DNA of 64,000 nt from a bacterium (lineage in GTDB: Bacteria > Krumholzibacteriota > Krumholzibacteriia > LZORAL124-64-63), in the NCBI GenBank assembly GCA_024231905.1, contig JAAEQC010000218.1, positions 186,001 to 250,000 of the forward strand. Reading direction: 5' to 3'. Below the pieces are notes generated by a model, which worked only from the letters and a program-made list of their open reading frames with translations, did not search any database and was not told the origin of the DNA. Position 1 is the first letter of the stretch. Each line of letters begins with the position of its first letter. Both the position numbers and the translations under genes were made by a program. Shown here in pieces: positions 18,701-25,578 of the stretch.

Positions 18701-20117
18701 CGGCCGGATCGGGGTACCAGCGGGATGAGAGCCCCACGGAAACATTGGGATCCGTGCTATTGTTGAAATAGAGGCGGTCGCCGCGCCGGTCGCCGATCTG
18801 AGCACGGAAGATCTCGTTGTCCTCGCGATAATCCACCCGCCGGTAGCTCCCCAGGGGACTGCCCCCCGACGCAGCCAGCGTCGCGGTCGCCATACGCGCC
18901 CACGGGACACCCGCCGGCGGCGTGGCCGCGGCCAGCCAGTAGACGTTGGTGCCGTTGCTCCACTCGCCGTTGTCCCCGCAGCCCGGGATGGTCTCCAGGC
19001 CGTCGCCCAGATCGGCCGTGAACTCGGTGTCGTCCCGGGGGCGCAGGCCGTGGAAGACGAAGAAGTCGTCGCCGTCGAAGGCGTCGCCCTCGCCCACCAT
19101 GTGGATGGGCACCTCGATCTCCGCGTAGGGCGGATCGCCGCTACCGTCGTCCAGGCGCGGCACGTAGCGCCGCTGGTAGAGCCGAATCTGGGATTCGTCC
19201 ACATCGGCGGTGAGCAGGCCGCGGTCGCGCAGGGTCGCCGCCGTCACCCGCAGCATGTCCGTGGCCGCCACGCCGATGCGCACCTCGGGAGCCTCCAGGA
19301 CCACATCCTGGATCTTGGCCGTCTTGTCGAAAACGGCAGGCCTCACGCCGTGGAAAGCAGCCTCGCTGGGCAGGCCCTTCAGGAGATCGGAGTTGAGGAA
19401 GCCGCCAGCGAAGCGTTCGTCGTTTCGGGTGTCCAGGCGCACCTGGTCCACGGAAGTCCGGGCCTTCTCGTCGGCCTCGAAGCGGATCTCCCAGGCCCCC
19501 GACGCCAGCACGCCGGTGACGGTACCGTCGGCCCCGTGCCGCACCGGCACCAGGGTCACCGGAGCGATGCGCCGGCCGCGCCAGGTGCGGATCTCGCCCA
19601 GCACTAAGGCGTTCCCCGTGCGGGCCCGCCCTCCCCGCGACCGCTCCTCGCGGACGGGCCGGGCCAGCTGCAAGTCCGTCGGCACCTCGCTGCCGGGCTC
19701 CAGTTTCACGTCCAGGAAACCCTGGCTGTCCACGTCCCGGCCAGGCCGGGTGGCAGGTACGGTCTCGTAGTCCAGGCGCCGGCCGCCGGCCGCACGCCAA
19801 TCCTCGGTGACCACCACCAGCCGCGGACGGGTTCCGGGGGGCACCAGGATCCAGCGACCGGCCGAGGGCACGCGCCAACCGCCGAGGGGCCCGCCGGTGG
19901 TCATCCCGGTCAGACTGAGATCGAAGCGGGTTCCGTCGGCGGTCGCCCGCCAGGAGGGTTCCAGATCCCGCGCTTCCAGACGCAGCCCCTGGGCGTCGCT
20001 GCGGATCGCTTGCAGAGGTGTTCCGGCCCGGGCGATGCCCGTCAGCGTGACCAGCAGCAGAGCTGCCAAGACGAGGACGCGGAGACGGACGACGTCACCG
20101 TTCACAGTGAGACCCAT
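15747..20117 (-). CDS. Gingipain-like C25 cysteine peptidase with FlgD-type C-terminal domain
   Basis: The 1456-residue exported protein has a signal peptide (RLRVLVLAALLLVTLTGIARA). An N-terminal beta-rich propeptide-like region (about 40-660) precedes the C25 domain, which starts near residue 680 at DVLVVTHADF. The catalytic pair is read as His968 in HYQGHANIW and Cys1013 in FFGMGCHVGDF. Beta-sandwich segments follow, and the last ~85 residues (YSFPNPLRADARI, RIFNTAGRTV, WDARDAEGDEVANGTYLYRV) match the FlgD-like domain used as a C-terminal sorting module by type IX-secreted proteins. PorU-type sortases belong to the same peptidase family, so either a secreted protease or a cell-surface sortase is possible. 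GGGAAGG lies upstream of the ATG. Confidence 0.88.
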   Translation of the reverse strand: MGLTVNGDVVRLRVLVLAALLLVTLTGIARAGTPLQAIRSDAQGLRLEARDLEPSWRATADGTRFDLSLTGMTTGGPLGGWRVPSAGRWILVPPGTRPRLVVVTEDWRAAGGRRLDYETVPATRPGRDVDSQGFLDVKLEPGSEVPTDLQLARPVREERSRGGRARTGNALVLGEIRTWRGRRIAPVTLVPVRHGADGTVTGVLASGAWEIRFEADEKARTSVDQVRLDTRNDERFAGGFLNSDLLKGLPSEAAFHGVRPAVFDKTAKIQDVVLEAPEVRIGVAATDMLRVTAATLRDRGLLTADVDESQIRLYQRRYVPRLDDGSGDPPYAEIEVPIHMVGEGDAFDGDDFFVFHGLRPRDDTEFTADLGDGLETIPGCGDNGEWSNGTNVYWLAAATPPAGVPWARMATATLAASGGSPLGSYRRVDYREDNEIFRAQIGDRRGDRLYFNNSTDPNVSVGLSSRWYPDPAGAPALFEVGAAAYADSQDAIIRLIDVALQVTDGVDTDLGTMRVGTVTDREFAFPEVPASILLGKSAAMRFTPRTVQMWAFVNWVRLSYDALYKAYDPVTEAGDFRLNFHSGTGTGPRDVEVTGFEDSEIGLFDVSDPRNPIFIDLAAANKVDAGTSWTLSIRPAAGDRAFWAVGDWTNPDPALGVRQINPYLASVAESPVNPLAAATAPDVLVVTHADFRAGLDPWIAHRQARSAEPLNFHVVDVADLYDWYSGGLRDKWAIRRFVRHALNHSGWGSWALVLVGDANENARELAVHPDARSWSRDLVPTHYHVQSDAVQGFHELMASDKWYVTGQTGETDATDDYPARLNQPWEMYVGRLPCNSTTELDRMIDKIIVVETLADGEDWRKRAVIIADDSWSDGYGASGSVLRWNSGDPNFARSQGENDATWSGGSPVALETNLVELSEWLDPLYPDYPPVTYTREPDDVQADTRSVATPRLLSALSGGGMFAHYQGHANIWLIASEYWLVDGVKIFGNQDPSRDLARLSNTGRPFVFFGMGCHVGDFAQSPSTDGKFFERSFCEKMLADSRAGAVASYGSPGYEFININAALSETMFDVWLTRPPVSGPGSRGRSRWMLGEMLWAAEAEYLAIHWGSSYSRGAIAQFAVLGDPLMMLDAGPPQVAATLRGSPDETLADEADLTGLDETNLRTVSIHARDEAGIDRLRVTDSLGADLTSQVVAVADSLPTGETDHQEVFYELEVPVRPFAHTLEVEVWDTGAPLASDRHWTLTLNVGQEVEFTVGGEIVDPDRFAFELDLPVTFTGHVTSAAWLSAGMAMSLEGDNLDLSNVSFDLAEVGKGDKTNAMTVTFTATAPAGSEGERAVDLVLDGHRTTWVLQAGEQSLADVAIGRVYSFPNPLRADARIVFETSAASCRGVIRIFNTAGRTVARLPVIHDGSGTCVVPWDARDAEGDEVANGTYLYRVELAAPDGQIASDVQRLVVMR

Positions 20118-20225
20118 GCGGCCTTCCCTTCGGTGGTTCCGGATATGCGATCAGGGGTGGGTCGGCACCGAAGTGCTACATCATTATAGGATCGATCGCG
20201 GCCGGGGTCAACGGCCCTGGAACGC

Positions 20226-20254
20226 GAGAAGCCCGGCCGATGGCCGGGCTTCTC
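20226..20254 (-). terminator. Hairpin downstream of the first secreted paralogue
   Basis: A 13-bp perfect stem (20226-20238 with 20242-20254) with a three-base loop lies 39 bases after the stop of the gene at 20293. No T-run follows, so termination is uncertain. Confidence 0.55.
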
Positions 20255-20292
20255 GAGGCTGTGGCGCACCGCCGGGCGGCACGATCACGCAA

Positions 20293-20907
20293 CTACTGGT
20301 ACAGGGCCTTGAGCTCGCTCCAGGAAGCGTCTTCGCTGGGGACCACGTCCATGGCGATGCCGAAAACGGGCTCTGCCAGGTCACCGGAGGCGGGGTACGC
20401 TTCGATCAGCTCGAAGGCATTACCGGCGTCGGTGATGGCCAGGCTGCCGGGGATGCTCGGCGCCGTGGGCACAGCGTCGAGGTACATCAGACCGGAAGTA
20501 CCGCTGAACGTGGCGAGCGTCAGCGTTACCAGGAGCACGCGGCTGTCCACGACGTCGATGGCGCCGGCGCAATAGAACGTCGGCGGGGAGTTCAGATTCA
20601 GCACGTTCGGCGGATAAGTCGTGCCGATGATCAGGAAATCCGGCGGCAGAATGACCTGGAACTCGAAGCCACCCAGCTGGACGATCGCGGCGTCCACACC
20701 GGCGGTGACGTTGTTCCAGGGATTCGTGCAGACAATGTAGCACGTGAACTGACCGGGCAGAGCACCGTCGTAACGCGCATCAGCACTGTTCGGTACCGGT
20801 GTCGACGTGGTGTAGATACCGATCTGATTGTTGTCCGCGACGCCGGAGCTCGGAGCGAGCAGCGAGAGTGCGGCCAGGGCGAACATGGCGAAGAACAGTT
20901 TCTTCAT
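20293..20907 (-). CDS. Secreted protein, paralogue 1 of a five-member tandem family
   Basis: The family is not one I can name. The 204-residue product has a signal peptide (MKKLFFAMFALAALSLLAPSSGVA) and a mature part with IGIYTTSTP, QLGGFEFQVILPPDF, PPNVLNLN, FYCAG, LVTLTLATF, APSIPGSLAITDAGNAFEL, and a C-terminal tail PSEDASWSELKALYQ. The alternating strands and the GGFEF...LP...L pattern resemble a cohesin-like beta-sandwich (inference). It is the most divergent of the five: its tail reads SELKALYQ rather than GEVKSLFQ. It has its own promoter 245 bases upstream. Confidence 0.8.
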   Translation of the reverse strand: MKKLFFAMFALAALSLLAPSSGVADNNQIGIYTTSTPVPNSADARYDGALPGQFTCYIVCTNPWNNVTAGVDAAIVQLGGFEFQVILPPDFLIIGTTYPPNVLNLNSPPTFYCAGAIDVVDSRVLLVTLTLATFSGTSGLMYLDAVPTAPSIPGSLAITDAGNAFELIEAYPASGDLAEPVFGIAMDVVPSEDASWSELKALYQ

Positions 20908-21250
20908 TTCGGGCTTCCCCTTTCTCGGAAATTCCTTTTTTACGGCTCTGCGGGAATCGCGACTGTCCCGCCGAACCGGGATCCGTCACCCACTGAAGCC
21001 ACAGTAACCCAGAAGCGCCCGCTCCGCATACGAAGGCGCGCACCTCGTTTGTGGTTACCCGGTCCCACTCCCATACATAGGTGCGTTCCTCACCGGAACC
21101 CGGGCGGCCAAAAGGCTCCCGCGGTGGCGAACGTGGAAACGCAACGTCATGAATATCCCCCGTTGCTCACCGACTGTCAAGTCTCCATGCGACCTCGACG
21201 AGGTAAAAAACCGCATCCCAACGGATTCGCCGGGAGATCCGCCGGAGAGC
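20908..21250. other. 343-base intergenic region with a strong promoter and a long leader
   Basis: Between paralogues 1 and 2 there is no gene I can support. A near-consensus reverse-strand promoter sits at 21152-21180, so the transcript of paralogue 1 would carry a leader of about 240 bases. The leader contains several short GC-rich inverted repeats, but no known riboswitch class was recognised. Confidence 0.6.
21152..21180 (-). promoter_or_regulatory. Sigma70-type promoter upstream of secreted paralogue 1
   Basis: On the reverse strand TTGACA and GATATT are separated by 17 bases. No competing gene start lies between it and the ATG at 20907. Confidence 0.7.
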
Positions 21251-21856
21251 CTACTGGAACAGCACCTTGACCCCGCTCCAGGTCTGGTCCTCCTTCTCGG
21301 CGCCCTGATTGATTCCGAATACGGGCCGCTCGTAGTCGCCGGAGCTGGGCGCCGCTTCGGCCAGGTCGAATCCGTTCTCGGCATCGGTGATGGCCATGTG
21401 CCCGGGGATGCTGGGCGCCGGCCCGTAAGGCGCGATCCACACCCACCCCTTGGTGGGTGAGTAGTTGAGCAGCGACATGGTGGCCAGGGTCACGAAATCA
21501 CCGCTCACCGGCAGGAGGCCCGAGCAGTAGAAGGCCTCCACGTTGGTGTCCAGGTCCAGCACATTGGGCGGTAGCACAACGCTCTGGAAACTCCAACCGC
21601 CGGAGATAGTCAGTTCGCACTCGAAGCCGCCCAGGGTGGAGATGGCGGTGCCGTCATCTGTCTGGGGCTCGCCACAGACGAGGTAGACCGTATGGAGACC
21701 TCCGGCGGGCGCGTCGAGGAAAGCGTCCTCGTATTCCGACGGCGATTCGGCCACGTACAAGCCGATGGTCGTTTCGCACACGGCAAGCGGGAGCGCTGCA
21801 GAGGCGGATGCGGGCAGGAACAGGGAACAAGCGAGGAACAGGAGCAGGGTCCTCAT
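21251..21856 (-). CDS. Secreted protein, paralogue 2 of a five-member tandem family
   Basis: The 201-residue product has a signal peptide (MRTLLLFLACSLFLPASASA). It keeps the family landmarks IGLYVAESP, LGGFECELTI, LPPNVLDLD, FYCSG, VTLATMSLLNY, APSIPGHMAITDAENGFDL and PVFGIN, and ends EDQTWSGVKVLFQ. It has cysteines at LVC, FEC and FYC, more than the others. The ATG at 21856 has GGAGG upstream; an in-frame extension to 22027 would run through the promoter and the preceding hairpin. The family has no function I know of. Confidence 0.8.
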   Translation of the reverse strand: MRTLLLFLACSLFLPASASAALPLAVCETTIGLYVAESPSEYEDAFLDAPAGGLHTVYLVCGEPQTDDGTAISTLGGFECELTISGGWSFQSVVLPPNVLDLDTNVEAFYCSGLLPVSGDFVTLATMSLLNYSPTKGWVWIAPYGPAPSIPGHMAITDAENGFDLAEAAPSSGDYERPVFGINQGAEKEDQTWSGVKVLFQ

Positions 21857-21935
21857 GAGCAACCTCCGCGACAGAGGGAGAAATAGAACCGCGACGCGTC
21901 CCCCCCACTCGGTCGCGCCGACCCTACCATGTTTG

Positions 21936-21964
21936 AAGGTACGACGCCGGCCGGAACGGGGCAA
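21936..21964 (-). promoter_or_regulatory. Candidate promoter of secreted paralogue 2
   Basis: On the reverse strand TTGCCC and TACCTT are 17 bases apart, about 80 bases before the ATG at 21856. Confidence 0.45.
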
Positions 21965-22003
21965 CACCCGGACTGGCCGGGCGATTCCACCGGGCGCGAC
22001 GAA

Positions 22004-22024
22004 GGGCCCGGTTTTACCGGGCCC
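22004..22024 (-). terminator. Hairpin downstream of secreted paralogue 3
   Basis: A 9-bp perfect GC-rich stem (22004-22012 with 22016-22024) with a TTT loop lies 36 bases after the stop at 22060. No strong T-run follows. Confidence 0.5.
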
Positions 22025-22059
22025 CACGTCTGCGGATAGCCGCTCCTACTAAGTGCGAA

Positions 22060-22662
22060 CTAGCGGTACAGCGACTTCACTTCGCCCCAGCTCACGTCCT
22101 CGTCGGGAATGACGCCCATGTTCAGGCCGAAGATCGGCTCGGCATAGTCGCCGGAGGCCGGGTAGGCCGCCTCGAGGGCGAATTCGCGGTCCGCGTCCGT
22201 AATCGCCATGCTGCCCGGGATGCTGGGCGAAGCGAAGTAGGGAGCGATGTAGGCCAGGCCCGGCGTCGGATCGAAGGTCAGCAGCGTGATCGTCGCCAGC
22301 GTCGCCGTTCCGCCCGTCACGGGGATCTGACCCGAGCAGTAGAAATGGGCCGGATCGTTGTTCAGGTCGAGTACGTTGGGCGGCAAGCTCACGCCGCTGA
22401 ACGTCCAGTTCTCGGGCAGCGTCAGGCTGCACTCGAAGCCGCCGACCGTGGTGATCGGGGAGAACTGCGCCCAGTTGTAGGCGTTGGTCAGGACCAGGTA
22501 CACGTCGTAGGTGCCCGGGGCTGCCGTGTTCAGGGTGGCATCGGCATTGGCGCCCGAGGGCGTCTCGGTGATGTACATGCCGATGTTGTTCTCGTTGTAG
22601 CCCAGGGCCAACGCGGGGACCAGCAGGGCCACGACGATCAGGGTGGTGATCAAAGTCTTCAC
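22060..22662 (-). CDS. Secreted protein, paralogue 3 of a five-member tandem family
   Basis: The 200-residue product begins with a signal peptide (MKTLITTLIVVALLVPALALG). It shows IGMYITETPSG, TTVGGFECSLTLP, LPPNVLDLN, HFYCSGQIPV, ATLATITLLTF, PSIPGSMAITDADREFAL and AYPASGDYAEPIFGLNM, ending DEDVSWGEVKSLYR. It has two cysteines, FEC and FYC. Separate hairpins and spacers of about 200 bases on both sides suggest an independent unit. Its upstream -10-like GATAAG lacks a convincing -35. Confidence 0.8.
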   Translation of the reverse strand: MKTLITTLIVVALLVPALALGYNENNIGMYITETPSGANADATLNTAAPGTYDVYLVLTNAYNWAQFSPITTVGGFECSLTLPENWTFSGVSLPPNVLDLNNDPAHFYCSGQIPVTGGTATLATITLLTFDPTPGLAYIAPYFASPSIPGSMAITDADREFALEAAYPASGDYAEPIFGLNMGVIPDEDVSWGEVKSLYR

Positions 22663-22805
22663 GGTTCTACTCCTCGTCGCGGGTTCGAGGGTTCACCCCC
22701 TGGCGCAGGGCGATGTTGCCCGTGGCCCGGAGTCGGATCGTCTCCGCATTCCCTCACGCACTGTTGACGAGAAATCTTATCGGCAGGTACCAAGAGAACT
22801 TTCAC

Positions 22806-22843
22806 AAAAAAAATCGGGGCCCGACGTTACCGCCGGACCCCGA
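22806..22843 (-). terminator. Rho-independent terminator of secreted paralogue 4
   Basis: On the reverse strand a stem of about 13 bp (22831-22843 with 22814-22826), a four-base loop and eight T lie 32 bases after the stop at 22875. Confidence 0.88.
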
Positions 22844-22874
22844 AAGAGGAGAACAGCCCCGCAGGGCCGGAACT

Positions 22875-23486
22875 CTACTGGAACAGCGACTTCACATCGC
22901 CCCAACTCACGTCTTCCGTGGGCACCACGACCATGTTCAGACCGAACACGGGATCGTCGAAGTTGCCCGAACTCGGGTAGGCGTGGGAGAGGGAGAAAGC
23001 GTCGTCGGCGTCGGTGATCGCAATGCTGCCCGGGATGCTGGGAGCCGCGAAGTAGGGCGCCATGTGGATCGGGCCGGCGGTGCCGTCGAAGGTCAGCAGG
23101 GTGATGGTCGCCAGCAGGGCGTTGCCGCCCACCACGGGAATGCTGCCGGAGCAGTAGAAGTGCTCGGCGGCCGCGTCCAGATCCAGCACGCCTTCAGCGT
23201 AGGCCACGCCATTGAACAGCCAGCCCGGGGGCAGAGTCAGGGACAGCTCGAAGCCGCCGACGTTCTCGATGGGCAGGCCGGTGTTCTCGTTCGTGGGATC
23301 GGTGCAGACCAGGTAGATGTCGTACAGGCCACTGCCGGGGGCGATCAGCGACACCTGGGACTCGATGCCCAGGGGCTTGGCCGGATCGGGCGTCGTGTAC
23401 AGACCGATGTTGGAGGTCGCCTGGGCGAACGCGCCGGCGGGCACGATCAGAAGCAGTGCGAACAGGGCGATAATCACTTTCTTCAC
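22875..23486 (-). CDS. Secreted protein, paralogue 4 of a five-member tandem family
   Basis: The 203-residue product has a signal peptide (VKKVIIALFALLLIVPAGAFAQ). Landmarks are IGLYTTPDP, GLPIENVGGFELSLTLPPGW, GVLDLD, HFYCSGSIPV, LLATITLLTF, PSIPGSIAITDADDAFSL, PVFGLNMVVVP and the tail TEDVSWGDVKSLFQ. Cysteines are LVC and FYC. The GTG at 23486 has GAGGAGAG upstream and places the start exactly at the signal peptide; an in-frame ATG at 23552 would add 22 unlikely residues. It has its own strong promoter and terminator. Confidence 0.82.
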   Translation of the reverse strand: MKKVIIALFALLLIVPAGAFAQATSNIGLYTTPDPAKPLGIESQVSLIAPGSGLYDIYLVCTDPTNENTGLPIENVGGFELSLTLPPGWLFNGVAYAEGVLDLDAAAEHFYCSGSIPVVGGNALLATITLLTFDGTAGPIHMAPYFAAPSIPGSIAITDADDAFSLSHAYPSSGNFDDPVFGLNMVVVPTEDVSWGDVKSLFQ

Positions 23487-23572
23487 TGTTCTCTCCTCTT
23501 CGTGGATTTGCAGATTCGCGTTCCCGCGCAGGAGGTTGCGAGTGCCCACCACCGGGAACCTGACTTGTCACG

Positions 23573-23602
23573 ATTATCCCAGATTTTCCCATCAAGTGTC
23601 AA
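23573..23602 (-). promoter_or_regulatory. Sigma70-type promoter of secreted paralogue 4
   Basis: On the reverse strand TTGACA and GATAAT are separated by 18 bases, about 87 bases before the GTG at 23486. The surroundings are AT-rich compared with the genome. Confidence 0.8.
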
Positions 23603-23718
23603 GAGAGTTGGTTGAAAAATCGACCTTTTTGGAGAAAAAACCTGAAAGTGTCCGTAAAACAGGCTCTCGTGGACAAATGAGGAATCGTGGGCATTCTTCC
23701 GTGGCTCCACCCAACTCT

Positions 23719-23750
23719 AAAAAAAACGGGCCCGGCCAAAGCCGGGCCCG
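23719..23750 (-). terminator. Rho-independent terminator of secreted paralogue 5
   Basis: On the reverse strand a 10-bp perfect stem (23741-23750 with 23727-23736), a four-base loop and eight T follow 38 bases after the stop at 23789. Confidence 0.95.
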
Positions 23751-23788
23751 TCTCGGAAACCGTCGAACGGTTTCCCTATCGATCTTCT

Positions 23789-24409
23789 CTACTGGAACAG
23801 GGACTTCACTTCGCCCCAGCTCACGTCTTCCGTCGGCACGACAGCCATGTTGATGCCCATGACGGGATCATCGTAGCTACCGGACATGGGGAAGGCGGTC
23901 GAAAGCGCGAACGCACGGTCAGCATCCGTGATGGCCATGTGGCCGGGAATGCTCTGGGGGCCAGCATCGAAAGGAACGATGCGGACGCCACCGGGCGTCA
24001 GGTCGCCGAAGTTCAAGAAAACGACTTCCGCCAGGGTGCACAGGCCACCGCCGACAGGAATCGAACCGGAGCAGTAGAAGTGCTCAGGATTCGGATTCAG
24101 GTCCAGCACGCCAGCCGGGTAGTTCACGGCATTGAACTGGATCGAAGCCGGGAGAAGCATGGTCAGCTCAAAGCCACCGACGTTCTCGATCGGCACACCA
24201 GTGCCGGCGTCGACGGGATTGGAGACCACGAGGAAGGCACTGTACAGACCGAAGCCGCCGATGGTCAGCTGGGAGTCAGCTGCGTCGGCCGGGGTCTCGG
24301 TGATGTAAAGGCCAATCTCGTTCGCGTAGTAGCCAATGTCAGCTTCCTGAGCAAAGGCCACGCCGGCGAACAAAGCAGTCACTGCGAAAGCAACGAGGAA
24401 CCTCTTCAT
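23789..24409 (-). CDS. Secreted protein, paralogue 5 of a five-member tandem family
   Basis: The 206-residue product has a signal peptide (MKRFLVAFAVTALFAGVAFAQ). It shows IGLYITETPADA, GTGVPIENVGGFELTMLLP, GVLDLNPNPEHFYCSGSIPV, LAEVVFLNFG, QSIPGHMAITDADRAFAL, PVMGINMAVVP and the tail TEDVSWGEVKSLFQ. The two cysteines are in FYC and GGLC. It is close to paralogue 4 in the GVPIENVGGFEL segment. That segment is also echoed in the dockerin-type neighbour (GVPIENFPAED). Confidence 0.82.
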   Translation of the reverse strand: MKRFLVAFAVTALFAGVAFAQEADIGYYANEIGLYITETPADAADSQLTIGGFGLYSAFLVVSNPVDAGTGVPIENVGGFELTMLLPASIQFNAVNYPAGVLDLNPNPEHFYCSGSIPVGGGLCTLAEVVFLNFGDLTPGGVRIVPFDAGPQSIPGHMAITDADRAFALSTAFPMSGSYDDPVMGINMAVVPTEDVSWGEVKSLFQ

Positions 24410-24648
24410 TGTTGTCTCTCCTTAGAAAGATCGCAGGAGGATTCAGCGAGTCTTTCGGCCGCATCCAGACCCGGGGTCCGGCCGTGGTCCCACCGCCTGC
24501 ACCGGCGGGACCACACTGGTTCGAACAGCGGCGGAAACTTGGTTTCCACCTCACCCCGTGAGGGGAGGCTCGAGTGCCAATCCGGCTTCAGACTTCTCTT
24601 TCATGGCTGACCGGGCGAGCCGGTTAGCCAACTCACGCAGGACTTCGC
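24410..24648. other. Leader region with a run of hairpins
   Basis: No gene is supported here. Reading the reverse strand, several inverted repeats follow each other: 24605-24614 with 24620-24629 (10 bp with two wobbles), a short one around 24535-24565 made of two small stems, and one at about 24483-24514. The first may end the dockerin-type transcript; the others would lie in the leader of paralogue 5. No known riboswitch was recognised and no clear promoter was found. Confidence 0.45.
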
Positions 24649-25308
24649 CTAGGGCGCCGGGCAAGCGGAACCAATGTTGGTACCGAGGAAGCCGGCGTCA
24701 CTCAGATTGAGGGAACCGTCAGCGTTGAAGTCCGAACGATAGTTGTACGGGCCGACGAACAAGTCCGTGGCAAAGAAGCCAGAGTCGGACAGGTTCACGA
24801 CGCCGTCGGCGTTGATGTCAGGCGAATTATGGTTAATCGCCAGACCAGCGTAGCCGGCAGTCGTCAGTTCGTCACCGTTGATGTAGACCCGAGTCACTTC
24901 AGTACTGAAGCCACCGGCGAAGAGAGCGTTCTGCCACTCCGTCTCACCAGCCGCGTTAGTATTGAAGTTCGAGATCAGATTACCCGCACAAGCCACGAGA
25001 CCCGGCGTTCCACCCGCCGCGATCCACATGTCTTCTGCCGGGAAATTCTCGATGGGAACACCCAGGCCATCGTTCACCACGAGCGCGATGGTCCCGTCCT
25101 GAACAGCGCTGCCGCCGTTGACGACGAAGCATTCGGCAAATGCCCGGCCGCCGCCGTCAGGCGTGCTGAACAGCGAGAGGGTCTCCGGGCCCGTGTACGC
25201 ACGGGAAGCAGCGGAGTTGGTCAGATCGGGAATACCCGCCGTGGCCAACGAAGCCGCACCGACGATCAGGGCGCAGGCGACGAGACCCATGATTTTCCTA
25301 AGAACCAT
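24649..25308 (-). CDS. Secreted protein with two dockerin-type calcium loops
   Basis: The 219-residue product has a signal peptide (IMGLVACALIVGAASLATA). The C-terminal 60 residues hold a duplicated dockerin-type motif: DINADGVVNLSDSGFFATD and DFNADGSLNLSDAGFLGTN, both with calcium-binding Asp/Asn spacing. The N-terminal ~150 residues form a beta-rich exported domain with VVNDGLGVPIENFPAEDMWI and CAGNLISNFNTNAAGETEW. Proteins of this layout are numerous in uncultured FCB-group genomes; their role is unknown. In cellulosomes a dockerin binds a cohesin, which matters given the cohesin-like neighbours. GGAGGTG precedes the ATG. Confidence 0.85.
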   Translation of the reverse strand: MVLRKIMGLVACALIVGAASLATAGIPDLTNSAASRAYTGPETLSLFSTPDGGGRAFAECFVVNGGSAVQDGTIALVVNDGLGVPIENFPAEDMWIAAGGTPGLVACAGNLISNFNTNAAGETEWQNALFAGGFSTEVTRVYINGDELTTAGYAGLAINHNSPDINADGVVNLSDSGFFATDLFVGPYNYRSDFNADGSLNLSDAGFLGTNIGSACPAP

Positions 25309-25421
25309 TAGGACACCTCCAAAAAAGGCACGATCTAGCGAGGGTGGCTAGCCCAAGCGAACACGTTGGCGATTGCGTTGAGCCCTCCTTCCACTCACAT
25401 GTCCATCACTTGACGCGAAAA

Positions 25422-25450
25422 ATGGTACCACAGGGGACTAGTGGATGCAA
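25422..25450 (-). promoter_or_regulatory. Promoter of the dockerin-type gene
   Basis: On the reverse strand TTGCAT and TACCAT are 17 bases apart, within an AT-rich stretch, about 115 bases before the ATG at 25308. The rest of the 25309-25578 spacer holds only the T-run that may end the tRNA-Val transcript (25536-25542). Confidence 0.55.
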
Positions 25451-25578
25451 CACATATATTTTGTAGAAACCGGGAAAAATTGGGATAAAATCAGGGTCTT
25501 CCGACGAATCGACAGTTTCGGCAGGTCGATTGTCCAAAAAAACTAAGTCGATACGAAATTTTCGATACCTGGAAGCGT

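Noticed and set aside
20293-24409. Paralogues as parts of one broken larger gene
   Set aside because: Each has its own signal peptide, start with ribosome site, and stop, and hairpins separate them.
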